Part shown: positions 52,213 through 60,093 of the stretch, piece after piece
Numbering within the stretch: position 1 is the first letter of the stretch
Layout of the letters: each line of letters begins with the position of its first letter
Assembly: GCA_002389045.1 (NCBI GenBank)
Contig: DGNS01000009.1
Span: 293,529 to 357,528 of the forward strand
Source: Thiotrichaceae bacterium UBA4486
GTDB lineage: Bacteria; Pseudomonadota; Gammaproteobacteria; Eutrophobiales; Eutrophobiaceae
Direction of reading: 5' to 3'
Length of the DNA stretch: 64,000 bases
Notes under the pieces: generated by a model
The model's database searches: none
Seen by the model: only the letters and a program-made list of their open reading frames with translations
Told to the model about the DNA's origin: nothing
Program-made: the position numbers and the translations under genes

Positions 52213-53532
52213 TTATTCCCGGTTCAGATCCACCACAACTTCAAGTCCACCGAGATCTGTCGAAGTCCCGAATGTCATGTGTCCGTTGTAGTGGTTGACA
52301 ATATCACTGGCTATCGACAAACCCAGGCCATGACCGGCAACTGTTTCATCCAGACGTGTACCCCGCTGCGTCAGCATTTCCAGGGTTTCCGGCGCACAGC
52401 CGGGGCCATCATCCTCTACTGTAATGACGTGCGAACGCTGCAGGCTGACCCGCACCCTGCTGACCGCCCACTTGCAGGCGTTATCAAGCAGATTCCCGAG
52501 TAATTCCAGCATGTCTTCACGATTGGCTATCCACACGGTGTCAGCATCGATTTGACTGTTGATTTCCAGTTGCCGGTAAGAATGGATCTGTCGCAGGGTA
52601 TCGATCAGCATGGGAACATCCACGCACGGATTGAACCTGTGTCCGGATTTGCCGTCGCCGGCCAGTCGCGCCCGGTTCAGCTCGCGGTCAACGGTCGATT
52701 CAATGGCGGCAAGTTGCTGTTTGAGCCGTGTTTGCATGTCCGGTTTCTGCTCCAGAACCGGGTCCATACTGATTTTGTAAAGCACACTGAGCGGTGTTTT
52801 CAGGGCATGGGCCAGATTGCCGACGGCGGTTCGTGTTTGCGCCAGGCGTCTCGACAAGCGTTCCAGGAGCAGGTTGATTTCATGGACCAGCGGCAGGATT
52901 TCCTGCGGGACGTCAACCGCCAGTGTTTCGGTCTCGCCCCTGGCGAGGCGATTCAGATCCAGGCGGGTTGCCGTCAGTGAACGTAGCGATCCGCCAAGCA
53001 GCCAGAGCTGCAGCAGCAGCAGCAACAGCAGCATCCCCGCCGAGAGCAGAAAGTATTGCCGGTTGAATTCCCTGATCCTGTTGTTCACCTCGGACATGTC
53101 TTCGGCAACGGATATTGTGACCGGGTATCCCGACTTCATAAATCCCCTGCTGAGCACCAACAGGGACTGTTGCAGGGGGCCGTCTTCTCTCTGCAGGCGT
53201 GAATCACCCGGCGGTAAAGCCAGTATATCGAATGGATGATCCCAGATGGAACGGGATTTCAGAACCTGATCAGCCGCTTCGATTCGATAGTAATGCCCTG
53301 AATAGGGCAGCGTTTCACCCTGTTGGTGTACGTGCCCCGTCAAAGCTGGTATTCCCTCCGGACTGATCACCAGGTTCGCCAACAGGGTATCGATATCGCG
53401 TTCCATGCGGCCTGTCATGTAATTCTCGGTGACCTGTCGAATCGCCAGGCTGACCAGCACAAACTGGATCGCAAACACCACTACCAGTATGAGGATAAGA
53501 CCAAAGCCCAGGCGCGTCTTCAGTGATCGCAC
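52213..53532 (-). CDS. PhoQ-like sensor histidine kinase
   Basis: A 439-residue membrane kinase. Helices at about 9-29 and 162-183 flank a roughly 130-residue periplasmic sensor. A HAMP-like segment follows (SLRSLTATRLDLNRLARGE). The H-box is NLAHALKTPLSVL, resembling PhoQ, with the phospho-accepting histidine in LAHALKTP. The catalytic domain has LLDNACKWA (N box), EDDGPGCAPE (G1) and GHGLGLSIASDIV (G2). Its start overlaps the response regulator stop by 13 bases, so the two are coupled. The sensed signal is unknown; divalent cations or envelope peptides are likely from family. Confidence 0.92.
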   Translation of the reverse strand: MRSLKTRLGFGLILILVVVFAIQFVLVSLAIRQVTENYMTGRMERDIDTLLANLVISPEGIPALTGHVHQQGETLPYSGHYYRIEAADQVLKSRSIWDHPFDILALPPGDSRLQREDGPLQQSLLVLSRGFMKSGYPVTISVAEDMSEVNNRIREFNRQYFLLSAGMLLLLLLLQLWLLGGSLRSLTATRLDLNRLARGETETLAVDVPQEILPLVHEINLLLERLSRRLAQTRTAVGNLAHALKTPLSVLYKISMDPVLEQKPDMQTRLKQQLAAIESTVDRELNRARLAGDGKSGHRFNPCVDVPMLIDTLRQIHSYRQLEINSQIDADTVWIANREDMLELLGNLLDNACKWAVSRVRVSLQRSHVITVEDDGPGCAPETLEMLTQRGTRLDETVAGHGLGLSIASDIVNHYNGHMTFGTSTDLGGLEVVVDLNRE

Positions 53533-54194
53533 GGATCCACCCTGAATACATACCCCTGACCGCGACGTGTCTCGATGTATTCCCGGCCGACCTTGTGGCG
53601 TAAACGCCTGATATACACCTCGACCAGGTTTTCATCCTCTTCCGAGGCATCGCCCCAGACATGATCCAGTATCCGTGTTTTGGTCACAATCACCCCCGGG
53701 TTGTTCATCAGATACTCCAGCAGCCGGTATTCTGTTGCCGTGAGTGAAATGTTTTTACCCGACTCCTTTTTCAGCGACCGGGTATCATCATCCAGGGTAA
53801 GTTGTCCCACGGCAAGAACGGCATCGGCGCGTCCATGCCGTCTGCGGATCAGGGCCTGTAGACGGGCCAGCAGTTCTTCCATGTGAAAGGGCTTGCCGAG
53901 ATAATCATCCGCCCCGGTGTTGAAACCATCCACCTTTTCATGCCAGGCATCGCGTGCCGTCAACACCAGTACTGGAACATCATTTCCCCGCTGACGCCAG
54001 CGCCGCAGTATTTCCAGGCCCGGACAACCGGGCAGGCCCAGATCCAGGATGACCGCGTCGAAGGATTCTGTGTCTCCCAGGAATTCACCGTCATTACCGC
54101 TGTCCGTGGCATCAACCGTGTAGCCGGCGTCCTGCAGGAAAACAGTCAGTTCCTCAACAAGATTTCGATCATCCTCGACGAGTAGCAGCCGCAT
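53520..54194 (-). CDS. PhoP/OmpR-family response regulator
   Basis: A 224-residue regulator. The receiver has the acidic pocket (LLVEDD), phospho-acceptor aspartate in DAVILDLGLPG (about residue 51), threonine in VLVLTARD and lysine in YLGKPF. The C-terminal OmpR winged helix is complete (LTATEYRLLEYLMNNPGVIVTKTRILDHVWG...VEVYIRRLRHKVG). It begins immediately at the stop of the upstream PepSY gene and overlaps the kinase gene, so all four genes at 52213-54982 form one minus-strand operon. Confidence 0.93.
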   Translation of the reverse strand: MRLLLVEDDRNLVEELTVFLQDAGYTVDATDSGNDGEFLGDTESFDAVILDLGLPGCPGLEILRRWRQRGNDVPVLVLTARDAWHEKVDGFNTGADDYLGKPFHMEELLARLQALIRRRHGRADAVLAVGQLTLDDDTRSLKKESGKNISLTATEYRLLEYLMNNPGVIVTKTRILDHVWGDASEEDENLVEVYIRRLRHKVGREYIETRRGQGYVFRVDPCDH

Positions 54195-54557
54195 TCATGT
54201 ATCCCGCCCGGTTTTCAGGATATCGCCGGTGGTGGCATCCACCTCGATTTCATTCACGATACCGTCATCATCAACAACTTCCAGTTCGTAGATCATGCGA
54301 CCATCCTCATCTTCAAGTTCGATCTCGATAATGCGTCCCGGGTATTCCTGGCGGACTTTTTCTAAGACAGATTCCAGGGACAGAATATCACCGGATTCTC
54401 TCAGGGTCCTGACTGTATCCGGTCCCAGATCGGTCGAGACAACCGCATCTTCCCGCGGCACTGTGTCACGTGTTGTTTCCGCCGTAACAGGCAGCAGGCC
54501 GGTCATCAGTAATCCGGCAATGCATGTAACAGTTATTGCAATAGAATTTAATTTCAT
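54195..54557 (-). CDS. Periplasmic PepSY-domain protein (operon gene 2)
   Basis: A 120-residue protein with a signal peptide (MKLNSIAITVTCIAGLLMTGLLPVTAE) and a C-terminal PepSY domain (SLESVLEKVRQEYPGRIIEIELEDEDGRMIYELEVVDDDGIVNEIEVDATTGDILKTG). Such domains are found as periplasmic modulators or inhibitors. The start at 54557 has GGAGAGA upstream; the longer frame to 54638 overlaps its neighbour. Its stop abuts the response regulator ATG, implying that expression and perhaps sensing are linked to the two-component system. Confidence 0.88.
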   Translation of the reverse strand: MKLNSIAITVTCIAGLLMTGLLPVTAETTRDTVPREDAVVSTDLGPDTVRTLRESGDILSLESVLEKVRQEYPGRIIEIELEDEDGRMIYELEVVDDDGIVNEIEVDATTGDILKTGRDT

Positions 54558-54619
54558 GGGTATCTCTCCTGCAAGGCTTATTTTATCATTACTAAAAGTG
54601 ACTTTACCGCGTTGCGCGA

Positions 54620-54982
54620 TCAATCGAACCATTCCCAATCCCTGTGCCGTGAGAGCACCTCACCGGTACGCGCATCCACATCCATATCCCATCCCGTTCC
54701 GGAGGCATCCACCAGTTCAATCTCATAGATATCCCGTAACATTTCACGGTCCAGTTCAATGTCGGTGATCCGGCTGCCATCGGATTCATACTGGCGTATG
54801 ATTTCCTGTACGGGCTTGACCGGTTTGCTGGTATCTTCACCATTCATCCTGCTGATGATGTTTCCAGGCAATCTCTTGACAGACGCCATTTCATCGGCCT
54901 CGGAAAGACCAATGGCCGTACCGCCTGCAAAGCCGATAACAAGGGCACCGGTAATCACCAGATACTGGGTAGTATTTTTCAT
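54620..54982 (-). CDS. PepSY-domain protein (operon gene 1)
   Basis: A 120-residue secreted or membrane-anchored protein. It has an N-terminal hydrophobic segment (YLVITGALVIGFAGGTAIGL) with no clear cleavage site, then a PepSY-like domain ending YEIELVDASGTGWDMDVDARTGEVLSRHRDWEWFD. AGGAGATTGAA precedes the ATG. Its domain is paralogous to the next gene, and it is the first gene of the operon with the response regulator and kinase. A divergent copy of the sensing module is likely by duplication. Confidence 0.85.
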   Translation of the reverse strand: MKNTTQYLVITGALVIGFAGGTAIGLSEADEMASVKRLPGNIISRMNGEDTSKPVKPVQEIIRQYESDGSRITDIELDREMLRDIYEIELVDASGTGWDMDVDARTGEVLSRHRDWEWFD

Positions 54983-55238
54983 TTCAATCTCCTGAATATA
55001 TTAATTCAGGTATCAGTCTACAGATGCCAGCTGAAATGAAACTGAACACAGGAGGCCGACAATCCCGTGACCTAATGGCAGTATGTTCAGGGCAGGTTCA
55101 ACTGACCATTGCTTGATAGCGGGGTGAACAGATCAGTGCACAATGCTGCGCTTGATTCCTGAGTCCGTATTATCGGCCTGCGGGAAAATCCCTGGCAACC
55201 AGGCAACGAAAAATCAATTGTAAGGCCGCGATCTAAAA

Positions 55239-55274
55239 GGGGCCGAAGTGATTTATTTTTATTCACTCCGACCC
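55239..55274. repeat. REP-like palindrome
   Basis: An imperfect palindrome with 12-base arms pairs GGGGCCGAAGTGA with TCACTCCGACCC around an AT-rich loop. Similar GGGTCAGAGT/ACTCTGACCC-type palindromes are scattered in many proteobacterial genomes. It may also act as a transcription end for the nearby toxin-antitoxin locus. Confidence 0.55.
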
Positions 55275-55313
55275 TATTTATACTGGATTCCGGATAAGTG
55301 CTGCGCACTTTCT

Positions 55314-55396
55314 GGAATGACGGGAGAGAGGGATTCCGGGTTGCCTCGTTGTGCTTGGCCCGAGGGATGACGGGAGAGAAGGATTCCGGTTACCTT
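55314..55396. repeat. Two-copy direct repeat, period 50
   Basis: ATGACGGGAGAGA(G/A)GGATTCCGG(G)TT occurs at 55317-55342 and again at 55367-55392, spaced by 50 bases. A partial GGATTCCGG also appears at 55285. It is non-coding and directly abuts the antitoxin stop. Confidence 0.7.
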
Positions 55397-55398
55397 AG

Positions 55399-55689
55399 TT
55401 AATGATGTACAGGATGGATAGTGATTTTCAGACCAAGCGCACCCAGCACACTTCTAATGGTGTCGAATCGCGGTTGTGCATCGGCACGTAGTACTTTATA
55501 CAAGGCTTCACGCGAGATTCCACTTTCACGGGCGATTTCACTCATGCCACGTGCTTTGGCAATATCACCGAGTGCAGCAGCAAGTAGTCCGGCATCATCT
55601 TCTTCCAGGATGGCTTCCAGGTAATCACAAATGGCCTCGTCATCATCAAGATAACGGGCGGGGTCAAAATCATTCAGTTTGAGGGCCAT
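55399..55689 (-). CDS. HigA-like antitoxin (addiction module antidote)
   Basis: A 96-residue protein with an XRE-type helix-turn-helix (AKARGMSEIARESGISREALYKVLRADAQPRFDTIRSVLGALGL, residues about 45-90) and an N-terminal segment with DDDEAICDYLEAILEEDD, typical of the putative addiction-module antidote family paired with RelE-like toxins. It follows the toxin remnant by three bases, the toxin-first order of HigBA systems. It appears intact and may still repress the palindrome at 55997. Confidence 0.88.
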   Translation of the reverse strand: MALKLNDFDPARYLDDDEAICDYLEAILEEDDAGLLAAALGDIAKARGMSEIARESGISREALYKVLRADAQPRFDTIRSVLGALGLKITIHPVHH

Positions 55690-55692
55690 AGT

Positions 55693-55988
55693 TTAATCCT
55701 CAAGTTGCCGTGCCAGTGTCAACGCCAACTCGATATCAGACTGCTGTGTTGACTTGTTACCGCCGGCAAGCACCACAATGAGCGATTTGCCGCGCTGCAT
55801 AAATAAATACGATAACCCGGTCCGAAATGCTCCCGTGCTTCCGAAACACCTTCACCTACAGGTTTTACATCTCCGAATAATCCAAATGAAAGTTTGCGAA
55901 GGCGGGCAACAATCCGGCGTTGGGCCTTTTTGTCACGGAGGCCATCCAGCCATGCATCGAACCCGTCCGTGGTCTTGATCGTGAACAT
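55693..55988 (-). pseudogene. Frameshifted RelE/HigB-like toxin
   Basis: The first 60 or so codons encode MFTIKTTDGFDAWLDGLRDKKAQRRIVARLR...EAREHFGPGYRIY, a clear HigB/RelE-type toxin. The original frame then runs on into an unrelated tail (LCSAANRSLWCL...). Just after GYRIY the other frame reads MQRGKSLIVVLAGG...DIELALTLARQLED, the expected family C-terminus, and stops three bases before the antitoxin. One T appears lost from a short T run at about 55801-55803. It is a pseudogene, a sequencing error or a recoding site. Confidence 0.85.
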
Positions 55989-55991
55989 ATT

Positions 55992-56025
55992 TTATATGTA
56001 ATCGTTCGATTACACAGGGTCAAGA
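55992..56025 (-). promoter_or_regulatory. Toxin-antitoxin promoter with palindromic operator
   Basis: TGTAATCGTTCGATTACA (55997-56014) has perfect 8-bp arms and sits between a TTGACC -35 and a TACATA/TATAAA -10 on the minus strand. The -10 is only about 6 bases from the toxin ATG at 55988, so the transcript could be leaderless. This is a standard place for autorepression by the antitoxin. Confidence 0.65.
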
Positions 56026-56216
56026 TTGATTTTAGTGTACGGGACAATTCGGGACGACAGGATAGACATGCTTGTTGGCCGGCCCCGGAATGATGGTTAA
56101 AGTGGTTGTTTCGCTGAGCCCGGCCCCGGCATGACGACCAGGAGGCAGGTTTGGCTCCGTAAACGGCACGGCCCCCGGTTTACTACCTGCCGGGGCAGGC
56201 CCGGTGCCCCCCGCTG

Positions 56217-56459
56217 TTATTCCACCATCCTTAGCTCGATGAGAAAGCTCAGCACAAACAATGTTACCGGCCACAGGCCGATAAACAGCCCCCAACGTTC
56301 GGCGTGGGCCTCTTTCAATGCGGTCTTCAGGGCCGGATCGGCTATATCGGCCAGCACATGCCGGGCAATTTCGATATTCGAACCGAAATACCACATGAGC
56401 CACGAGAGCGGGATGGAGATTATCCCGAGCCAGAAAAGTACATCCGCGAGCAGTTGCAT
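56217..56459 (-). CDS. Small two-helix membrane protein
   Basis: An 80-residue protein of unrecognised family with hydrophobic helices at about 4-24 (LADVLFWLGIISIPLSWLMWYF) and 57-75 (GLFIGLWPVTLFVLSFLIEL), joined by a polar linker with HVLADIADPALKTALKEAHAERW. The ribosome-binding site AGGAGGTGACC is a near-perfect anti-Shine-Dalgarno match, which supports this frame over a longer overlapping one. Adjacent genes give no functional hint. Confidence 0.75.
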   Translation of the reverse strand: MQLLADVLFWLGIISIPLSWLMWYFGSNIEIARHVLADIADPALKTALKEAHAERWGLFIGLWPVTLFVLSFLIELRMVE

Positions 56460-56701
56460 AGGTCACCTCCTGTACGGTCTGGTAATAGTATTAGTCTAGA
56501 CGATAACAGGGATGGTTGGAGGATATATGAAGATTACGCGACACGTCGGGCTGCATCCGTCATTTCCGGGCAGCATGAGCTGAGCCCATAACCGGGGTGG
56601 ATATTTGTCTGCAAGACACAGATATTTTGATCCGGATGCCGGGTTGCCCCGCTGAACCCGGTCCCCGGTTGACGAACGATCTGAGGGTTTGCACTTCTTT
56701 G

Positions 56702-56880
56702 CTAAAAACGCTTGCTGAAATCTGCAGGTGCCAGGATTTCAAATAGTGCTTTTACGTGTAAAGCCAGAAGTGCCTTGTCTCCAGTAATCAGAAATTTTGC
56801 ATGCCTTTATAGGCCAGTACAGAATCTCTGATCGTGCATGTTGGCGAATTTGTCCCAGGTTGGTCTCTGACTCGAAACTT
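56702..56880 (-). pseudogene. Remnant of a PIN-domain toxin gene
   Basis: Between 56702 and about 56800 the minus strand reads KFLITGDKALLALHVKALFEILAPADFSKRF then stop, the typical end of a PIN-family toxin (LITGDKxLL). Upstream, in another frame, RDSVLAYKGM fits the preceding PIN motif. No start or complete N-terminus remains. It is a decayed toxin gene with at least one frame disruption. Confidence 0.7.
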
Positions 56881-57392
56881 CAAAGGTTACGGTTCAGGCA
56901 GTCCTGGTAGGCGCGTTCCGCGTCTTCGACACGGGCATTCTCCTGCGTCACACCATAAGCGCCGCCCGCTACTGCACCGACTATGGCGCCGATGCCCGCA
57001 CCTTTGCCGGCACCACTGCCACCGTCGGCAATCGCTCCACCGGCCGCGCCCGTTCCGGCACCTACCATGGCGCCGATGGCACCGTCTTTGGCGACACGCA
57101 TATTATCGCGCTGCGCACCGATACGATACTGATCGCAAGTTTCACGTGCCGGTGCTGTAGCGACCGGTGCTGGAGTAGCGGCCGGGGCCGGCTGCGGCGC
57201 GACTGCACGAGGCGCCGCCTGTGATACGGTTTCCGGCTGTTCAGTTAAATCCCTGCTGTTAGTGGTGAATGCGGCAAAGGTAAAACCCGCCGCAACCAGC
57301 AATAAAACCGCACCTGCTGTAGCGATCGCACCGATTTTCCAGGGATTGCTCTTGTGGTCCGGACTCGGACTGTTGTTTTGTGTTTCGTTCAT
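56880..57392 (-). CDS. Membrane-anchored glycine-zipper protein
   Basis: A 170-residue protein of unknown function. The N-terminus is cytoplasmic and polar (ETQNNSPSPDHKSNPWK), followed by one membrane helix at about residues 22-43 and a Pro/Ala-rich linker (APRAVAPQPAPAATPAP, 65-82). Residues about 105-150 form a glycine zipper (AIGAMVGAGTGAAGGAIADGGSGAGKGAGIGAIVGAVAGG), and the C-terminus is acidic-helical (ENARVEDAERAYQDCLNRNL). A conserved-looking cysteine pair (TCDQY and DCLNR) brackets it. It may span or perturb the membrane. Transcription is probably its own. Confidence 0.8.
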   Translation of the reverse strand: MNETQNNSPSPDHKSNPWKIGAIATAGAVLLLVAAGFTFAAFTTNSRDLTEQPETVSQAAPRAVAPQPAPAATPAPVATAPARETCDQYRIGAQRDNMRVAKDGAIGAMVGAGTGAAGGAIADGGSGAGKGAGIGAIVGAVAGGAYGVTQENARVEDAERAYQDCLNRNL

Positions 57393-57957
57393 AATTGTAT
57401 TCCTTGGGTTGTTTTACCGTGTAGCAAGTCTGAAAATTCAGAGTACATCGCGTTCATTTAATTACCTTTGCGATAATCATAGTGTTATCGCCAGGTTTCC
57501 TGTCTGTTGACAGTTTGCATTCAAATGCCAATACGGTCTGTTCGCTGGCACGCTTAAGCCCGGCGCCTGGTCCGATTTTCGTAAAGCGATTGAATAATAA
57601 GGAAGGATGTGTTTTCCGAAGTTGAATAAAAACATCCGCTGATGCGCAAGCATGTGCTGTCGCACACCAGCGGAACAGGTCTGAATCCATGTGAGCGGCC
57701 ACCAGGGGGAGGAAGGCGACATCTCGGGAGGAGTGATTTCTGTGGATTCAAGCCGGCTAATTTACTCTTCCTGGACCGTCCGATTCAGTACGCTATCGCA
57801 CATAGGAATCAATTTTTATCGAGTTCCGGATAATATCGCCGGATAAGTTCTGTCACATACAGATCAGCCCTGCCATCGAGAAGATAAAAGTTTCTTCCCT
57901 TCAAGGGGAGATGACCTGTAAGCGAAAGCCACACTACACTACTCCGGTAGCGATACT
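57393..57957. other. 565-base gap with a Crp/Fnr-like motif
   Basis: No well-supported gene. It contains AGTACGCTATCGCACATA at 57787-57804, 15 of 18 identical to the palindrome at 59714-59731. A minus-strand ORF at 57454-57702 lies about 85-100 bases downstream of it, but has a GTG/ATG start with no ribosome-binding site and no family likeness, so it is not called. A GC-rich stem near 57650 is also present. Confidence 0.5.
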
Positions 57958-58665
57958 TTATTTCCGATCCGTAAAGAACCTTGCATGGTCATCGTTTGTC
58001 GCCTCATAGCATTCACAGGATTCCTCTTCCAGTTCTTTACGGCTCAGTACATTAATCTCGCCACGGGTATAACTGATGATATTTCTCTGCTGCAATGCGC
58101 CTGCGGCGATGGTAACCGCACTCCTTTGCACACCGAGCATATCGGCAAGATCCTGGTGAGTAAGATGAAAATGATCCGCATGCGCACGATCATGGGACAT
58201 CAGCAACCAGCGCGCCAGCCGTCTGTCCACTTCATGGAAGTGAGTGCAGGCGACGGTTAGCGCCCGTTGGGTTGTCGTAATAAAGAGATAACGGTTCAGC
58301 GTGCGGACCAGGGCCGGGTTTTCACGTAACAGCCGCCGGAATTGCGCTGTGGCCAGTCTTAAGGCACTGCCGGGCCCCTGTACCATTCCACGCAACGGCG
58401 CGTCCCTGATTCCCAGCACCATAGTAACCCCAAGCATGCCTTCATAGCCGATCAGTCCCACTACCAGCGGCGGATGCGCATCGACGATGCCCAGCAGAGA
58501 GATGAAAGCGGTAACGGGAAAATAAACGTGTTTATAAGGCTGTTCAGGCTGGCACAGAATATCACCGAAAAGCAGTTCCACCGTCTCGCAGTGCTCAAGG
58601 ATCCTGTCGCGTTCCCTGCCCGGCAGATATTCCAGCAATTGGTTGACCGGTCTTGTAGGCGACAC
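57958..58665 (-). CDS. Crp/Fnr family transcriptional regulator (copy 1)
   Basis: A 235-residue regulator with an N-terminal cyclic-nucleotide-binding-like fold and a C-terminal Crp-type helix-turn-helix (MSHDRAHADHFHLTHQDLADMLGVQRSAVTIAAGALQQRNIISYTRGEINVLSRKELEEESCECYEA). It lacks the FNR N-terminal cysteine cluster. The effector is unknown. A CxCY motif near the C-terminus is shared with copy 2. It is downstream of copy 2 on the same strand, separated by about 184 bases. Copy 2 is only moderately similar, so they are paralogues rather than a recent duplication. Confidence 0.88.
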   Translation of the reverse strand: MSPTRPVNQLLEYLPGRERDRILEHCETVELLFGDILCQPEQPYKHVYFPVTAFISLLGIVDAHPPLVVGLIGYEGMLGVTMVLGIRDAPLRGMVQGPGSALRLATAQFRRLLRENPALVRTLNRYLFITTTQRALTVACTHFHEVDRRLARWLLMSHDRAHADHFHLTHQDLADMLGVQRSAVTIAAGALQQRNIISYTRGEINVLSRKELEEESCECYEATNDDHARFFTDRK

Positions 58666-58849
58666 TCCGTTCTCCTGTCATCTGAATGGAAGCCGCGCCA
58701 CGGAATGAGGACGGCTTTGAGGTTCTCTGCCTGGAGTTTGCCTGATTACGGTGCTGTCACTCTGTACGCCAGAGCACAAAAGGGTGGCATGGGACAAGCA
58801 GCGAGGCTGTTCCAGGGAACCTCTGAGTCTCGAGCCATGTGGGACACCT

Positions 58850-59620
58850 TCAGAGGCCCCTCCCTCCGGTTCGGGACACCTTCGGTGATTTGGAGGAGGG
58901 AATATAATGCAACAGACGATCCGTTTCTTTCCTGACCACCTCGTAACACTCGCAACATATTTTTTCGAGCCTCGGGCGATCCAGCACGGTGACATGACCG
59001 CGATGATATTCGATGACGCCCTGGCGCTGCAGTTTGCCGGCCGCCTCGGTAACACCTTCGCGGCGGACACCCAGCATATTCGCAATCAGCTCCTGGGTCA
59101 TGGTCAGGTTGTTGTCAGACAGCCGGTCCAGCGACATCAGGAGCCAGCGGCACAATTGCTGATCTATCGAATGGTGACGGTTACAGACTGCCGTTTGCGC
59201 CATTTGCGTCATCAGCGATTGTGTGTACCTAAGCATAAGCTGATGCATTTCGCCGTTCCGGTTGAATTCGTCCTTGAGCCTCTGTCCCGCAAGCTGGAAA
59301 CCCTTGCCCGCGCTTTGAACAATCGCCCGGCTCGGGGTGCTTTCACCGCCCATGAACAGGGCAATACCGACCACACCCTCGTTGCCGACCACCGAGATTT
59401 CCCCCGAGGCGCCGCTTTCCATCACGTACAGCAGTGACACGATGCAATCCGTCGGGAAAAAAGCGTGGCGCATGGTGTCCCCGGATTCGTACAAGAATTT
59501 GCCAAGCGGCACATCCAGCAACTCGAGATGTGGATATATACGTTCTTTCACTTCATCGGAGAGGACAGCCAGCAAATGGTTTTGATCCGGTGTTGGTGTT
59601 GGTGTTGAAGCTCGTGACAT
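58850..59620 (-). CDS. Crp/Fnr family transcriptional regulator (copy 2)
   Basis: A 256-residue regulator with the same domain layout: an N-terminal sensor beta-barrel (LEVKERIYPHLELLDVPLGKFLYESGDTMRHAFFPTDCIVSLLYV-type region) and a C-terminal helix-turn-helix (NLTMTQELIANMLGVRREGVTEAAGKLQRQGVIEYHRGHVTVL) followed by CCECY. The start MSRASTPTPTPDQN is chosen over an in-frame start at 59659. A palindromic motif 92 bases upstream is a plausible autoregulatory site. The effector is not inferable. Confidence 0.88.
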   Translation of the reverse strand: MSRASTPTPTPDQNHLLAVLSDEVKERIYPHLELLDVPLGKFLYESGDTMRHAFFPTDCIVSLLYVMESGASGEISVVGNEGVVGIALFMGGESTPSRAIVQSAGKGFQLAGQRLKDEFNRNGEMHQLMLRYTQSLMTQMAQTAVCNRHHSIDQQLCRWLLMSLDRLSDNNLTMTQELIANMLGVRREGVTEAAGKLQRQGVIEYHRGHVTVLDRPRLEKICCECYEVVRKETDRLLHYIPSSKSPKVSRTGGRGL

Positions 59621-59711
59621 TCTCAATGTCTCCCCTGTACATGAAAACAGATTCAGCATGCTTCCACGCTGTTTTAGAGTACGTGTAATTATAGTTCATT
59701 CACCTTCCTCT

Positions 59712-59731
59712 TATGTACGCTAGCGAACATA
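59712..59731. promoter_or_regulatory. Crp/Fnr-type palindromic operator
   Basis: TATGTACGCTAGCGAACATA is palindromic except for one pair. It lies 92 bases upstream of the copy 2 regulator start. A related site is at 57787. Together they suggest a TGTnCGCTAnCGnACA recognition motif for one of these regulators. Confidence 0.65.
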
Positions 59732-60030
59732 GAATACGATGCAAAGCGACCGGCAATAAACCCGTAGAATATAAATAGTAAGTCTCTGTTTTAAAGAGTG
59801 TTACCTTTGTCATCATGCACTTACACTATCGCGCCGCTTTACAAGGCGGAATTCACGGACAATCCAAAAAAGACTTCCTGTCAACCGGAACAATTTCATG
59901 CAGCTACGGGTCAAGGATTCCGGCTGAAAAATCTTTCTGATCCTCGACAACCTGCGCGTTCACCGGATGGTAAAAGCCTGGCCGGCTGCGTACGGTATCG
60001 AACAGAACGGCTACGGGCAGCGGGGCACAA

Positions 60031-60044
60031 TAGAACCTGTCTCA
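60031..60044. repeat. Left arm of 14-bp inverted repeat bracketing the EipA-like gene
   Basis: TAGAACCTGTCTCA here is the exact reverse complement of TGAGACAGGTTCTA at 60655-60668. The two arms span the whole EipA-like gene; the right arm includes that gene's stop codon. Confidence 0.8.
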
Positions 60045-60093
60045 AAACTCCGGGACAGATCCCGGCAACCGATACCTCAAGGAGATTACGTTC

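Larger units (their letters stand above)
59621..60093. other. 473-base divergent intergenic region
   Basis: Non-coding region between Crp/Fnr copy 2 and the EipA-like gene. It holds the regulator motif at 59712, the left arm of a 14-bp inverted repeat at 60031 and a small hairpin CCGGGA/TCCCGG at 60050-60065. A plus-strand ORF at 59798-60097 is low-complexity and not supported. Confidence 0.5.

Noticed and set aside
56032..56466. 144-codon minus-strand ORF overlapping the 80-residue membrane protein
   Set aside because: The shorter frame has a near-perfect ribosome binding site and real membrane helices; the longer frame does not look like protein.
57454..57702. 82-codon minus-strand ORF in the gap below a Crp/Fnr-like motif
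   Set aside because: No ribosome binding site, no recognisable family and odd composition; the motif upstream could serve something else.
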